From: Trametes villosa | Taxonomy: Eukaryota > Basidiomycota > Agaricomycetes > Polyporales > Polyporaceae | Direction: 5' to 3' | NCBI GenBank assembly: GCA_002964805.2 | Contig: PUDQ02000079.1 | Location: 1 to 64,000, forward strand | DNA length: 64,000 nt | Part shown: piece by piece, positions 34,607 through 45,591 of the stretch | Position numbering within the stretch: the stretch's first letter is position 1 | Layout: each line of letters starts with the position of its first letter | Position numbers and translations under genes: made by a program | The notes under the pieces: model-generated | The model's database searches: none | What the model was told of the DNA's origin: nothing | What the model saw: the letters and a program-made list of their open reading frames with translations, nothing else

Positions 34607-34690
34607 CTAGGATTGAACCTGCAACCAACACAGTTTTCGATATCACAAGCTATACTCTACCACAAGCTAAACTACTACACCAACAGATCT
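34607..34690 (-). repeat. tRNA-derived SINE head (A and B boxes)
   Basis: On the minus strand an A-box-like TAGCTTGTGGTAGAG (34669-34655) precedes a B-box AGGTTCAATCC (34620-34610) by tRNA-like spacing. The stems between do not fold into a clean cloverleaf, and there is no CCA-end pairing. This fits a tRNA-derived SINE head; the body would extend leftward to about 34540. Confidence 0.45.
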
Positions 34691-35085
34691 GATAGTTGGA
34701 AATGACCACCTAGTATACATCATGTTTGGGTTGGGCTGAGACAAACCGAAAATCAATATGTGCATCAATATGAACTACGTAGCTATAGGTGCAGCACACC
34801 TAGTGCTTGATGAGTGAGCAGTTCATGACTGATATCATTTTCACGCAATGGCCTAGCTCACAATGACCCAACGAGTTAGCTCTAACCTGTGTGAGGTGGG
34901 TCTTAGGCTGTCTAAGCATCAGTGCTCTCCAAGTCCTTACCTCATGTTTGCTATAGGCTGCTTTATCTAATAACTGCTAGTAAGATACACTATAACAAGG
35001 AATAACAATAGTGCATGCCTGTCATAGTATTTGAAAAATGATGTGGATGTGTATCACAAATGTGCTAAGTCCAGGTGTGACTCAA

Positions 35086-35664
35086 TGTTACATCCCATGT
35101 GCCACCCCGAAGGTTTGAACCTCATGTCCACCATATGTTTGCTTATGTCTGCTATGTATCCACCATGTCTGCCATGTCTGCTTATGTCTGATGTTCCTTA
35201 CTCCGCTTCCTTACTCCACTCCTTATTTACCGTATTGACCTGGAAGGATGAGACAATAGCTTATTGTATTTGGACTTCCTTTTACGGTGTTTTTTTTTAT
35301 TGTCTCACTAGAACAATTAGATTAATTCTATAAATACTCACCTGGATGTAGACTATTCATTAGTCATATATGTTGGAATGCACTGAGCAATGGACAAGCA
35401 CTGTAGATAAGATACATACTATATCAGAACTTGTTAGATAATCCAAGCACAGCCACCAGCCAGCGCATACCGCACGGGCCTCCTCTCTTTCCTTTCCTTA
35501 GTCATTCCTCTTACAGACGGCTGAGGTATGTTATACCTTTTGTCTACTGTACCTTCTAGATTACTCACAGCTGTATGTAGCACATCTACACTACAGGTAC
35601 AGCTAATAGACTCAGTTGCTCCTCTTACAGACAGCTGAGCGCGTCTACATTACAGATTCCGACA
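35086..35664 (+). repeat. LTR of a retrotransposon, 5' copy with truncated internal region
   Basis: It starts TGTTACATCCC and shares its first ~230 bp with the solo LTR at 63201, including ACAATTAGATTA, a TATA-like CTATAAATA and CTGGATGTAGACTATTC. It ends near ..TTCCGACA and is followed by GGTTATGAGCCC, which resembles a primer-binding site, and then by an ATG at 35743 starting MSTPSQSTPAGVISL, a Copia-like gag opening. No pol follows, so only the 5' end of the element remains. Confidence 0.5.
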
Positions 35665-36700
35665 GGTTATGAGCCCTGCACTCTAGATCCAGAGAGCCCC
35701 TGAATCTATCAAGACACCCAGCCTTCCTGCAAGACCAGGAAGATGTCCACTCCTTCCCAATCCACACCTGCCGGGGTTATCTCCTTGGTAGGTGCTCCCC
35801 CCTTCCCATTCCTTTTCATGATCTGAGTATCGCGTTTGGCTGCCCCGCACGATTGGTGGGGACGGCCAACGCTGCATGATGCTGCTAATTGAAATGAATG
35901 AAACTTAAGCTGTGACCTGATATGCACTATGCTAGTTGTGGACCACATACCTATATTTATTTGTATCTCTTACATTCACCTAGAATTCTCCATCCTCAAC
36001 GAAAGTTCCCTTGTCCCACCCATATACGTGAAAGAGGCGACATCTTACGCTCGGAGGCCGTCAGGAGTGCTGTGAGGGAAGGTTGGCATTAATGCTTACT
36101 AGTCCTGAACGCAATTCTCCATCTTGTTGATGCGACCATGAATTTTAAGTCCACGTCAGCGACACTTCAAAAGACGCAGAGTGGGACCACCTGCCTTGTG
36201 GAATATGATTGTGCTTCCACCCAGGTAGTCAGGCTCTTGATAACGACATATGCCCCCCTTCCCCACCAGGTTGAATCCCATCTCCTCATTGCCTGCAAAC
36301 GGTTAAGCTTGTCGAAAACTGGTGCACTAGGTGGGGAGGGATATCAAGGGGGTATTGAGCAACGAGCTGGCAGACTAGCAAGGAAGTGGGTAGAGCAGTA
36401 GATAGTGGTACAAAGAGAGCTTGTAGCTACAGCACAGCGGCAAGCTGGCACCCAGGGGAGGACCCCAGACACTGTGGCCCCAGAACCCCGAGTTAGGGCA
36501 GAGGCGCCCCACACTCCGTCCAACAAAGCTTACAAACATCTAGCCACAAGCATCGCGTACCGCGTTCCATTCCGCCCACCTGAACATGAAGTGCGGGCCA
36601 CTATGAAAGATTGAAAGCATGATCTGTGTAATGGTCAGTCGAAGCGACAACGTGCATGCGCCCCTCTTACCTCGTGTGAGTCCGCGCTCAGCAGCATGAT

Positions 36701-36733
36701 TGGGTGGTGGTGGTGGTGGTGGTGGTGGTGGTG
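36701..36733 (+). repeat. (TGG)n microsatellite
   Basis: About ten uninterrupted TGG units, ending at GTTGAGCG. Confidence 0.9.
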
Positions 36734-37261
36734 TTGAGCGCATGAGAACTGCAGGCAGCACAAATGAACCCAGAGAGCGAGGACATAGGGCGAGTTGTAG
36801 AGCCCCAGCAAGTGTGCTAGCAGATGAGAGTAATGCGCTAGGCAAAATCCTTGTAAATCACCTTCTAACCCTGCAAATGAATAGCTCTGAGCATGTGGGA
36901 AATCAGTAGTCATTTTTGGACATTCATACAAGAGCCTGTACCGTAACAAAACGACGGGTACATCTGCTCCGACGTTTGAGAGGGTGTGACACAGCGATAG
37001 CATGGCGGTAAATGGCGCCAATGAGATTGAGACGATAGGTGAGAGTGGGAGTAGGGGACAGTGTGGCGACTGTGCAATGGCCAATTGGGGAGACAGAGAG
37101 ACTGCCTAATGGAGAGATGTGCAATGAGAAGCATATGAACACTTTGCAACGGGGATCAAAGGGGCGCAATTGGTGCAGCACAGGGAGGCTGCTCACAGGA
37201 ACAGGGCTGCAATGAGGAGGAACTGTGAAGGTGAGCGTGAGGTGCGGAGTTGTCGCAACAG

Positions 37262-37317
37262 GGAGAGGGCGTGGTGGGGAGAGGGCGTGGTGGGGAGAGG
37301 GCGTGGTGGGGAGAGGG
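37262..37317 (+). repeat. 16-bp minisatellite, about three and a half copies
   Basis: The unit GGAGAGGGCGTGGTGG is repeated head to tail with no changes across three copies. It lies just left of a CTTGG-type TIR element. Confidence 0.8.
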
Positions 37318-37350
37318 GGGGAGATCTACGCAAGGATAGGGACAAAGAGA

Positions 37351-40300
37351 CTTGGAGGGAGAGGGCCAATACTGGCATGTGCGATTGATAAGGTGTTGTA
37401 GGTGCTTTTGATAATATATAAACATTTACCTGTCATTAGATAGCTGACATGGAGTACTGATCATGTGAAGTCAACACAAGGCCTTAATGTGCCTCCATAT
37501 GCCAAGGTTTGCTGACAACACCAGGTTAATACGTACCTGCCTGCTTGCTGGTTGTGTAAGGCCAAAAAGTTACCTGCTAAAGACCATTGGGCATGCTGAC
37601 TGTGTTATGGATTGGACAAGCAATGTTCACAATGCACTGCACTAATCAAGTTAGTATAAATGTTACTTTCAGCAACTGTCTCATTAGAGGGTAGCCCCTA
37701 TAGAATTGCTGGCAACCAATGTTTTTTTGTATGTGATTGAAGTATTCCAGCATTGCTTCCTGTTCAATGAACATCCTAGCATAGGAGAGCTGGCTCTACT
37801 GTCCATATCTCCATAGATTCAGAGTGGCTCAAAAACTAATATGGCTTTTAAGCATGTTGGATGATTGTATGTTCTAAGTGTGTTCTAAGGCCATTTATAT
37901 AAGCTCATTCTACTAGCATTCTCAAGCCATAGATATTTCACATGAGCATTAGCAGAAACAGCCTAGCAAAGCTGGAAACTTCACTCAACTCAGCAAACAG
38001 CCTGCACTGGAATATATGTTCAATGCACCACACATCTGAGCAAATGATGATTCAGTGGTCACTTAGGTATATGGGCAGCTACAAATTTTGTTTACCATAT
38101 CCACTATTAGTGACAGCTTATGATCATTGTGTTAACAATGGTTTGACACATTGATGGTTGAAGGCTGGTGACTATATTTAGAACATATTATTCATTATTG
38201 GATATGTATGAAAAAGCTGAGCCCAATGAGTTGATTCATATTATTTGGGCAACCAGGGCTGGAGATACAGGGGTATTTGTGTTACAAGCCAAACAAACCC
38301 ACAGCTTACACTGATGCTCCTGATTCCTGATTAAATATGTCTAATGAGGAGTAATGGCTTAACAATTGTCTGCTTAGCACACCACAGGAGGCAATTCATT
38401 GACTGAACCATTGTATCATGACAGCACCCAAGACAAAATGATAATCTCAACATTGCTGCCATTATAAACATGATTTGAGAGTTTTTGCCACATGTGTCCA
38501 CTTTTGACACATTTAAAATGCACCACTGGGTAGGAATTGAGAAGCTGAATCTAATGATATACAATATTATGGGGGTTTGTGCATAGCATACCAAGATAGA
38601 AGCCCCAGAAGGCACATGTGGCTGGACTGTGGGATTTGTTGCTCTATTGATAAATCATGGTGTCTCCATTAATACACCATTGGATTCTCCTTACTCATAG
38701 CTTCCTGAGGGCATATATTTAATAATATCTGGACTATCTGTTGGCCCAAAATGAAGCACATTGTACTTTATATTCTCAGCCACAACTTGCAATATTGTCC
38801 CCTTCTCTGTTTCTTTGGCCATTGCTCTTCTAGTTCAGCTACAAATGGCATGTGGCATAAATCGTCAGGAAGGTGTTTTAGTGCTCTACAATATGGGAAT
38901 ATCAATGCACATTATTGACCATCATGTGTTGCACAATACTCTATTATACAAGAACACAAGCTACTTACTCAGCCTGTACAGCAGTGTACAGTCAATTTGA
39001 ACTGATAACTATAATATCATGAGACCCTGCTTAGGCCTGTAAAGTATTTAGGGGTGTCATTGTGATATAAGCAGCCCTCGGTCCCTTTAAACCATTATTA
39101 TCTTATTCCTCAAGCAAAAAGCATCTAATTGCTGTTCACACAGTAGCAACCTTACTGAATGGTGCATATCTTTGCTTCATAATACACTAGTGGTCAAGAG
39201 CTACCTGATGTGATTGTTTCTGTGGCTCTATACCCTCTAGTTATCATGCTAGAGCTGATTTACTACATTTGGGAGCAAGGCACCTGGAGCCTTTTCCTTT
39301 GGCAAAATAATCACCCAAACACGAGATACGGCTAAGTCCGACCGGCGCTAGTAGAAATCGCAGGCCCCGCGACTTCTACTAGCGCCCAAGGGCCTTAGCC
39401 AAATTGTCTCAAAAAATGGGCGCTTTTGGCAGCATTTTGGCCACAGTGTGCCCAGCTCTAATCCAAACGGCATGTGTAGTATACCCTTAGGAAGGCACTT
39501 TTGAGGGCTATCCAATGGTGCCATGCAGTTCTCACTCGAGTCATTGATTCCCCCTGTATTTACCAAATGATCATTGTTAAGCACACTGTGAGAGCCATAG
39601 TGAGCAATGTATTGCCCATACCTGCTCCACATTGGAGCTAAAATGTACATGTTATATACCATTGGGAAGCTGTTAATAAGCTCTATCTGATTAGGATACA
39701 TTCACTGAGCTGAAGACATTGTTGCTCCATATTGCTTATCATTATTCAATGAGAGCCTGTAGCAGCCTGGGATGTATTGTCTGTGATACTGTGCTGCAAA
39801 GACCTCAGTATATGTGAAGAAACAGTGGTGAATGTTGATATAGTTACTTGTCAAGCTGTTGTTACATGTCCATACCTCAATGTATCATGACTGAAATATC
39901 ATAATGAAGAATGGCTACCTGACCACAACCCTGGGATGATGTCAGATCACTAATATTGCTATGCTCACGAGGTATAATCAATGTGTATACCCCCAACAGA
40001 AGCATTCTTTGCATACCCCGTGCCACGTGGCTTTAGATAGTGGTTTTGGGAGCGGCTGCCCATGCTGTGCCAGTTAGGGTTACACAGGTGCCCCGCAGTG
40101 GGCATTATAGACAGGTTAGCAAGCAGTTGCAGTGGCTGTGTGGATGATCTAGTCTCTAACCCTAAAGTTTCTAATGGGCTGAGACCCTAACCCCAAATTT
40201 GTATGTGGAAGTTTTATAAGGTGCTTATTTCAGAACTAATGATTTGTTAGCTGAGATTGAAAATATTTTCCCATGGGGTCAGATTGGCGTTACAGGATTT

Positions 40301-41900
40301 GGCTGGGAGCTCACCCCATAAGAAACGATTTCTTCATTCCTCATCAATCATAACTAGGGCATGGGAGAGTGCCACAGAAGTTTCCCACCCTGAAGCGGAC
40401 AGGTTCCACATGCACTCCAGTGCGACCTTGTTGACCAGGCACCAGGAGCGTCACCATATATACCTGCCCCGGCGACCCAGCCGAAGTGGCCATAGGGATT
40501 GATAGGGAGGTCTGTCGTCTGCTGGGAATGTAGCACACGTGATGTATGGTGGTCAGTGCATGGTTCTCATGAATGGAATATTCGAGCAGGCACAACATGA
40601 TCTTCATGGCGCCATCCACAATGGCTCAGCATTGAACTTCATGGGCGGGCATTGAACTTTATGCCTAGTGAAAAATGATGAGTCCCTGGACTACGTAAGT
40701 AGATTAGGTCCGGATTCGCGTCGGCGTGCCTCCCGCTTTGTACATATTTGGCTCCCAACACAAATGCTTTTATTTTGTGTCACTGGATAGTCCAAATACC
40801 ATATATTATATGTCATCAGAAAGCTATGGGGGAGTAAAATCCAATGGTGTACATTTCATGATTTAATAATCACTATAGCAGTCATGGTTAGAACTTCAAT
40901 TCCCCATTAGTGCCACAATTCAGCCACATTCAGCTTCTATAGCTCATTTCTCAGTACAATGTGCACAAACCCCCCAGGTATTATATACCATTGGATTCAG
41001 CTTTTTGATACCTATTCAATGGCATATGCCATACACTGTGAAGACAATCACAGGCGGCATAAAATCCCAAATTGTGCTCAAAATGGGAGCAGTGTATAGC
41101 TTAATCAATCTGTCCAGGGTTTTCAGCATGAAACCATGGCCCAGTCAATGAAATGCTGGCTGTGGTGTGCTAAGCAGACAAATGCTGAGGTATTACATCT
41201 TGTTGAATGCATTACATCATGAGGAAAGGAGGGACATTGATGCCAGCTGTGGCTGAGAACAAACAAAGCCAAAGCTGATGGCAGGGAACACGGATTCTGC
41301 GTTCCCTGCCATCAGCTTTGGTCTTGTTTGGCTCTTCACACAAATCTCTTTGTAACTTTGGATCAGGCAGTCCAAATGGGATGAAACAAGTGTTGGTAAG
41401 AAACCATCTATGAGTAGGATCACACTGTTAACAAAGTATGTTGTAATGTCCACTATAGTCCTCATATTTAGAGCAACAATTCCCATTAGTGTCAAAGTTC
41501 AGCCACATTGAGCTTCTCTGGCTTACATCTTAATCCTTTGTGCACAAACCCCTAGGGTGTTATATGTCATTGTATTCAGTTTTCTGATGCCTACCTAGTG
41601 GAGTAGATCATATGCTCTGAACATAACCATAGATGGCATTAATCAGATTAAACTCCTCAAAAGGTGTAGTAAGTTGTGTCAGATCACCCGGTTGTATACA
41701 AATGTAGTGTTCCTGTAGATCTGATTGTCACCGACTGTTTCATCATTTTCATTGTGGCTTTACATCCCTTACAAATAGTTCAACCACTAGTCAATAATCA
41801 ATTGCAATGAAAAACAGCATTTTATAATCACACACTACGCCAATAATAAACCTCACTCCTCATCAATCGTACCTGCTAGAAATGGCCCTCTCCCCCCAAG
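37351..41900 (+). mobile_element. AT-rich non-coding TIR element, copy 1 (4.55 kb)
   Basis: The left end at 37351 (CTTGGAGGGAGAGGGCC, then AATACTGGCAT) is mirrored at 41900-41850 (minus: CTTGGGGGGAGAGGGCC). The same ends bound copy 2 at 58700-62575. The interior has no long ORF, is AT-rich, and contains an inverted sub-repeat (about 38480-38760 against 40770-41060). It shares long stretches with copies 2 and 3, such as the CAGCCTGTACAGCAGTGTAC block at ~38968. A GC-richer segment at ~40353-40541 is absent from copy 3 and looks acquired. No target duplication was recognised and no known superfamily is assigned. Confidence 0.6.
39344..39386. repeat. Perfect 13-bp inverted repeat (hairpin) in TIR element copy 1
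   Basis: GGCGCTAGTAGAA at 39344-39356 pairs with TTCTACTAGCGCC at 39374-39386 across a GC-rich 17-nt loop. The same structure recurs with 16-bp arms at 44779-44819. Confidence 0.85.
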
Positions 41901-42054
41901 TTTTGGCTGGGAGCTCACCCCATAAGAAATGATTCCTTCGTTCCTCATCAATTGTAATGCCCCTACAGAAACGAACCATCAGCGGGTGTATGATGACCAA
42001 CAAACGTCTCCATCGCAAAGACCAGCACACACCAGACCTGAACTGCCAATCCCG
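41901..42054. other. Repeat fragment upstream of the Cys-rich gene
   Basis: Contains the conserved block GCTCACCCCATAAGAAATG, which also appears at about 40310, 43690 (minus) and 62380. The gene starting at 42055 therefore sits directly against TIR-family sequence. Confidence 0.6.
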
Positions 42055-43234
42055 ATGAGTTCTGTCACTACGAGCGACGCGACCAGTCGCCAGTCCCTCG
42101 CTGCTTCCACCCGATCGCCCGCCCAACCGCCCAACTTCCCTAGCTTTCCCAACTTCGAAAGCTACTCTCAGTACATGATGGAGTACCAAGGCCCGATCGA
42201 CCTTCTCCAGGCGCTCACGCAGATGATTTCGCTCATTGTAAGCACACTTCAGCCGTCCCCAACAGTCCTCCTATTTACATTCCTCGTGCGCAGACCAAGC
42301 AAGCCCTCACCGACTCCAGCGACCACCTCTTCGAGATGTTTTTCACCCAACGCCTGGAGGAACGCCATCCGGACTGGTCCGCCACCTTCATGATGCGCTA
42401 CATGTTAGAAACACGCACCAACGCCATCTGCGAGGCGAAGAAGCCGCTCCTCGCAGTGGACCACACCCTTGCCTCCGCCCACCGCACATATTTACAGCCC
42501 AACATTGGACCCAGCTCCTCTCACAGACACGCCGTCGCCGTTCAGAACACCCCAAGCAAGGCCGAGCTCGAACACACCTACAAGACTTGCAAGGATTATT
42601 GTACGACTGTCCGCTTTGTTGTGCACCGCTGCTCGTGACCCAGCTAACCCTTCATCTCGCAGATATGAAGCAGAGCATCTGGGGGTGCTACCGCGATTAT
42701 CGCTTCCGCCCACAGAATCCTTTCAGCGGTGTTGATATCACTGCCCTCCCGGCCATTGATCTCCTCACCGACCCTCCGCGTCAGCCGACCAAGCCTTTGG
42801 CATCCAGGGCTCCACCCCCCTCCGCCTCCGCCCCCAGGGGTACCGTCACCCCAGTTCCCGCTCAGCCCACCGCCACCCCTCGTCGTACACAGCTTCCCGG
42901 CTTGACGGAGCATCGCCTCATTCAATTCAGCACACCAGTGAGCCTGTTAAGCTCATGACATGCTCCTCATTCGACTGACATCCTCCAGTGTGATGAATGC
43001 ACCCACCGGGGCTCCCCATGCGAGCACACTGCCGACACGTACAAGTGCAAGAGCTGCGCCCATCAAAAGAAGCGCTGTGAGCGCAGCGGCATGCGCATCA
43101 ACGGCAAGGTCGCTGATGGCAACGGCAACCCGGTCGCATACTTCAATGGGGTCGGATTAGGGTTAGGGACAGGGTTAGGGTTGACCCCACCGGCGGAGCA
43201 TGACCGCGCATCACTGATGACCCATGAACCATAG
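42055..43234 (+). CDS. Cys-rich (zinc-cluster-like) protein lodged between repeat copies
   Basis: Four exons (42055-42237, 42294-42600, 42663-42937, 42989-43234) join in phase to about 336 residues; introns are 51-62 nt. The start, MSSVTTSDATSRQSL, follows a 5' repeat fragment. Residues ~60-160 are helical and Glu/Arg/Thr-rich (FTQRLEERHPDWSATFMMRY). Then a Pro-rich linker leads to CDECTHRGSPCEHTADTYKC, followed by KSCAHQKKRCERSG. That gives six cysteines spaced roughly C-x2-C-x6-C-x8-C-x2-C-x6-C, like a loose fungal zinc cluster. The codons for the last ~25 residues include three TTAGGG units. I do not recognise a family. The intact frame and splice sites suggest an expressed gene or recent cargo. 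Confidence 0.65.
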
Positions 43235-43503
43235 CTACAGGGTAGGGGTCAGTCTACAAAAACCATCCACCTGCATCACTAACCTGTGATTGTGGAAGGT
43301 GTAGCGGATATATGTAGAATTCAAGACAGAAGGTGAGCACGGATGTCAAGTGGAAGGATCGGTCGGGCGCTGGTAGAGCACGGGGAATATGTAGGCAGAG
43401 CATGAGAATGAAAGACATGCGTCTGGGTCACAATTAGCTCACAAAACGGCCTCTAATGGTATGATGTCACAGTCACTAGGGAAGCTTGATTTCACCCCCC
43501 AAG
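43235..43503. other. Short spacer after the Cys-rich gene
   Basis: About 270 bp; nothing recognisable apart from CCCCCCAAG at its right end, which resembles the inner end of the CTTGG-type TIRs. Confidence 0.4.
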
Positions 43504-45382
43504 ACCTAATCTACTTACGTAGTCCAGGGACTCATCAGTTTTCACTAGGCATAAAGTTCAATGCCCGCCCATGAAGTTCAATGCTGAGCCATTGTGGATG
43601 GCGCCATGAAGGTCATGTTGTGCCTGCTCAAATATTCCATTCATGAGAACCATGCACTGACCACCATTATAATTGATGAGGAACGAAGAAATCGTTTCTT
43701 ATGGGGTGAGCTCCCAGCCAAATTCTGTAACACCAATCTGACCCCGTGGGAAAATCTTTTCAATCTCAGCTAACAAATCATTAGATCTGAAATAAGCGCC
43801 ACATACAACTTCCACATACAAACATGGGGTTAGGGTCCCAACCCATTAGAAGCTGTAGGGTTAGAGGCTAGATCGCCCACACAGCCACTCTGACTGCTGT
43901 GCTAGCTTTGCTCTAATGCTCACGGGTGGGCACCTGTGTAACCCTAGGTGGCACAGCATGGGCAATCACTTTGCCAACCACTATCTAAAGCATCAGAGGG
44001 TGTTAACAATGTTTCTATAGGGGCATACACATTGCTTGTCCCTTGAAAGTAGAATAGTAGTAGCAATATGGTATTGCACTGTGTTGACCATAGTTACCCC
44101 TTTGCTACAACCAAAGTTCACTTATGTACATTAAGGTGATAAGAACAATCACAACAGCCAAGTTCAATGCTCAAAATGGGCAAAGTCTGCATGTTCCAGT
44201 GCAAAGATCTAGCGCAGGCAGCTAGTGATCAGTTCCTTCCTCAGTCATTGTTGCTGGATGGGCTACCGTGCACTGTACTTGAACACTACAATGGCTTGAT
44301 TGGTATCTGTATTGAGTGTTGTACATTATATGTTTACATGTATCATGGTCTTGACAACCTAGTATCATAGCCAATGCCTCACTAGCTGCTATACGCTTCT
44401 ATTGAAGGATATGAACAGCAATGATTGCATAATCATGGAGCATCAAGGGATGAAGCTATGACACTGTACCCCCATCGGATAGAGCTTTAGAGCAGGTTCA
44501 TAATGGTATATAATGCATGCAATATAGATACAAACTGGAGGAGGTGTGAGCCAAACAGTGGCCATCATGGCTCTTAGTAGACACTTTCAAGCAGTATTTG
44601 CTGAATCCCGTGCATTGTGCAATGCAATGCCATCATTTCTCAGCACCATTCGATAGCCCTCAGAAACACCTTCCTAACGGTATACAATACTTTCAATCTG
44701 GAGGGAAAATGAATGAGCTATGGTAAAAATGCCACAAAAAGCGCCCATTTTTTCAAGAAAATTTGGCCAAGGCCCTCGGGCGCTAGTAGAAGTCCATCCC
44801 AGCGACTTCTACTAGCGCCGAACGGACTTAGCCAGATTTCGCTTTTTGGGCGCTTATTTTGCAGGAGGAAAAGGCTCTAAGAGCCTTGCTTCCAAATGTA
44901 GTAAAACAGCTTTAGCACAATGAATAGAGGGTATAGAGCCACAGAAACCAACACATCAGGTAGCCCTTGACCATAGGTGTATTATGGAGCAAAGATATGC
45001 ACCATTTAGTAAGGAGACTATGATGTAAACAGTGATTTACTGCTTCTTGCTTTGTGAATAAGATATTAATGGTCAAAAGGGACAAAGAAGTGCTTGTGTC
45101 ACAACTACACCCCTAAAATGTGCAGACATAACAAGGATCTAATGGTGTGTTAGGCATCAACATAGATCAGCTATAAAATGCTGTACCAGCTCAATAAATG
45201 GTTTGTATGCCCTTCTCACAAGGTACTGTGAATAATTTGATGGTGATTAATGAACCTCAATACCCTCGTGATGTGGAGATCTAACACACCTACTTAACAG
45301 CATATAACATGTGCCATTTGAAGCAGAACTGGAGAAGCAGTGACCAAAAAAACTAGAGGAGGGGGCAATAATATAAGCTGTG
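43504..45382 (-). mobile_element. AT-rich TIR-family element, copy 3, left part (inverted relative to copy 1)
   Basis: Read on the minus strand this matches copy 1 from about 40710 back to 38790, including TACGTAGTCCAGGGACTCAT and the GCTCACCCCATAAGAAACG block. It lacks the ~190-bp GC-richer segment found in copy 1. At 45382 it is interrupted by the Gypsy element, and its sequence resumes at 58194. Confidence 0.6.
44779..44819. repeat. Perfect 16-bp inverted repeat (hairpin) in TIR element copy 3
   Basis: GGCGCTAGTAGAAGTC at 44779-44794 pairs perfectly with 44804-44819 over a 9-nt loop. Imperfect pairing continues outwards to GCGCCC/GGGCGC at about 44738 and 44852. Confidence 0.88.
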
Positions 45383-45591
45383 TGTAATACGTATGTGTCG
45401 CCCTAGCACTCGAGAGGTGACTGGTCCAAGCAGTGTAGTATTCGGGTGATAAAGCGATGCCGTACATCAGGGACTGCAGTCGGTATACTACCTACGCACT
45501 GTATAGTACCAAGCCACGCACGGACCGAGGAGTCGGTACGCGCGGGCGCTAACACGGGCGCTAATCCTCGGTGCGCCGCGGGGGCGTCACA
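45383..45591 (-). repeat. 3' LTR of the Gypsy element
   Basis: 209 bp, TG..CA on the minus strand, preceded by the purine tract opposite 45592-45606. It contains the last ten codons and stop of the third ORF. Confidence 0.92.

Larger units (their letters stand above)
33715..37350. other. Start of AT-rich repeat domain; no genes
   Basis: Base composition falls sharply just past the HDA1 start. There is no coding sequence of note. The stretch contains a tRNA-derived SINE-like sequence (34607-34690), an LTR fragment (35086-35664) with a short retrotransposon start, a (TGG)n run (36701-36733) and a 16-bp minisatellite (about 37262-37317). Confidence 0.55.

Noticed and set aside
33715..45382. CRISPR-like arrays among the short repeats
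   Set aside because: The repeats are microsatellite, minisatellite or long dispersed copies without regular unique spacers; the genome is eukaryotic.
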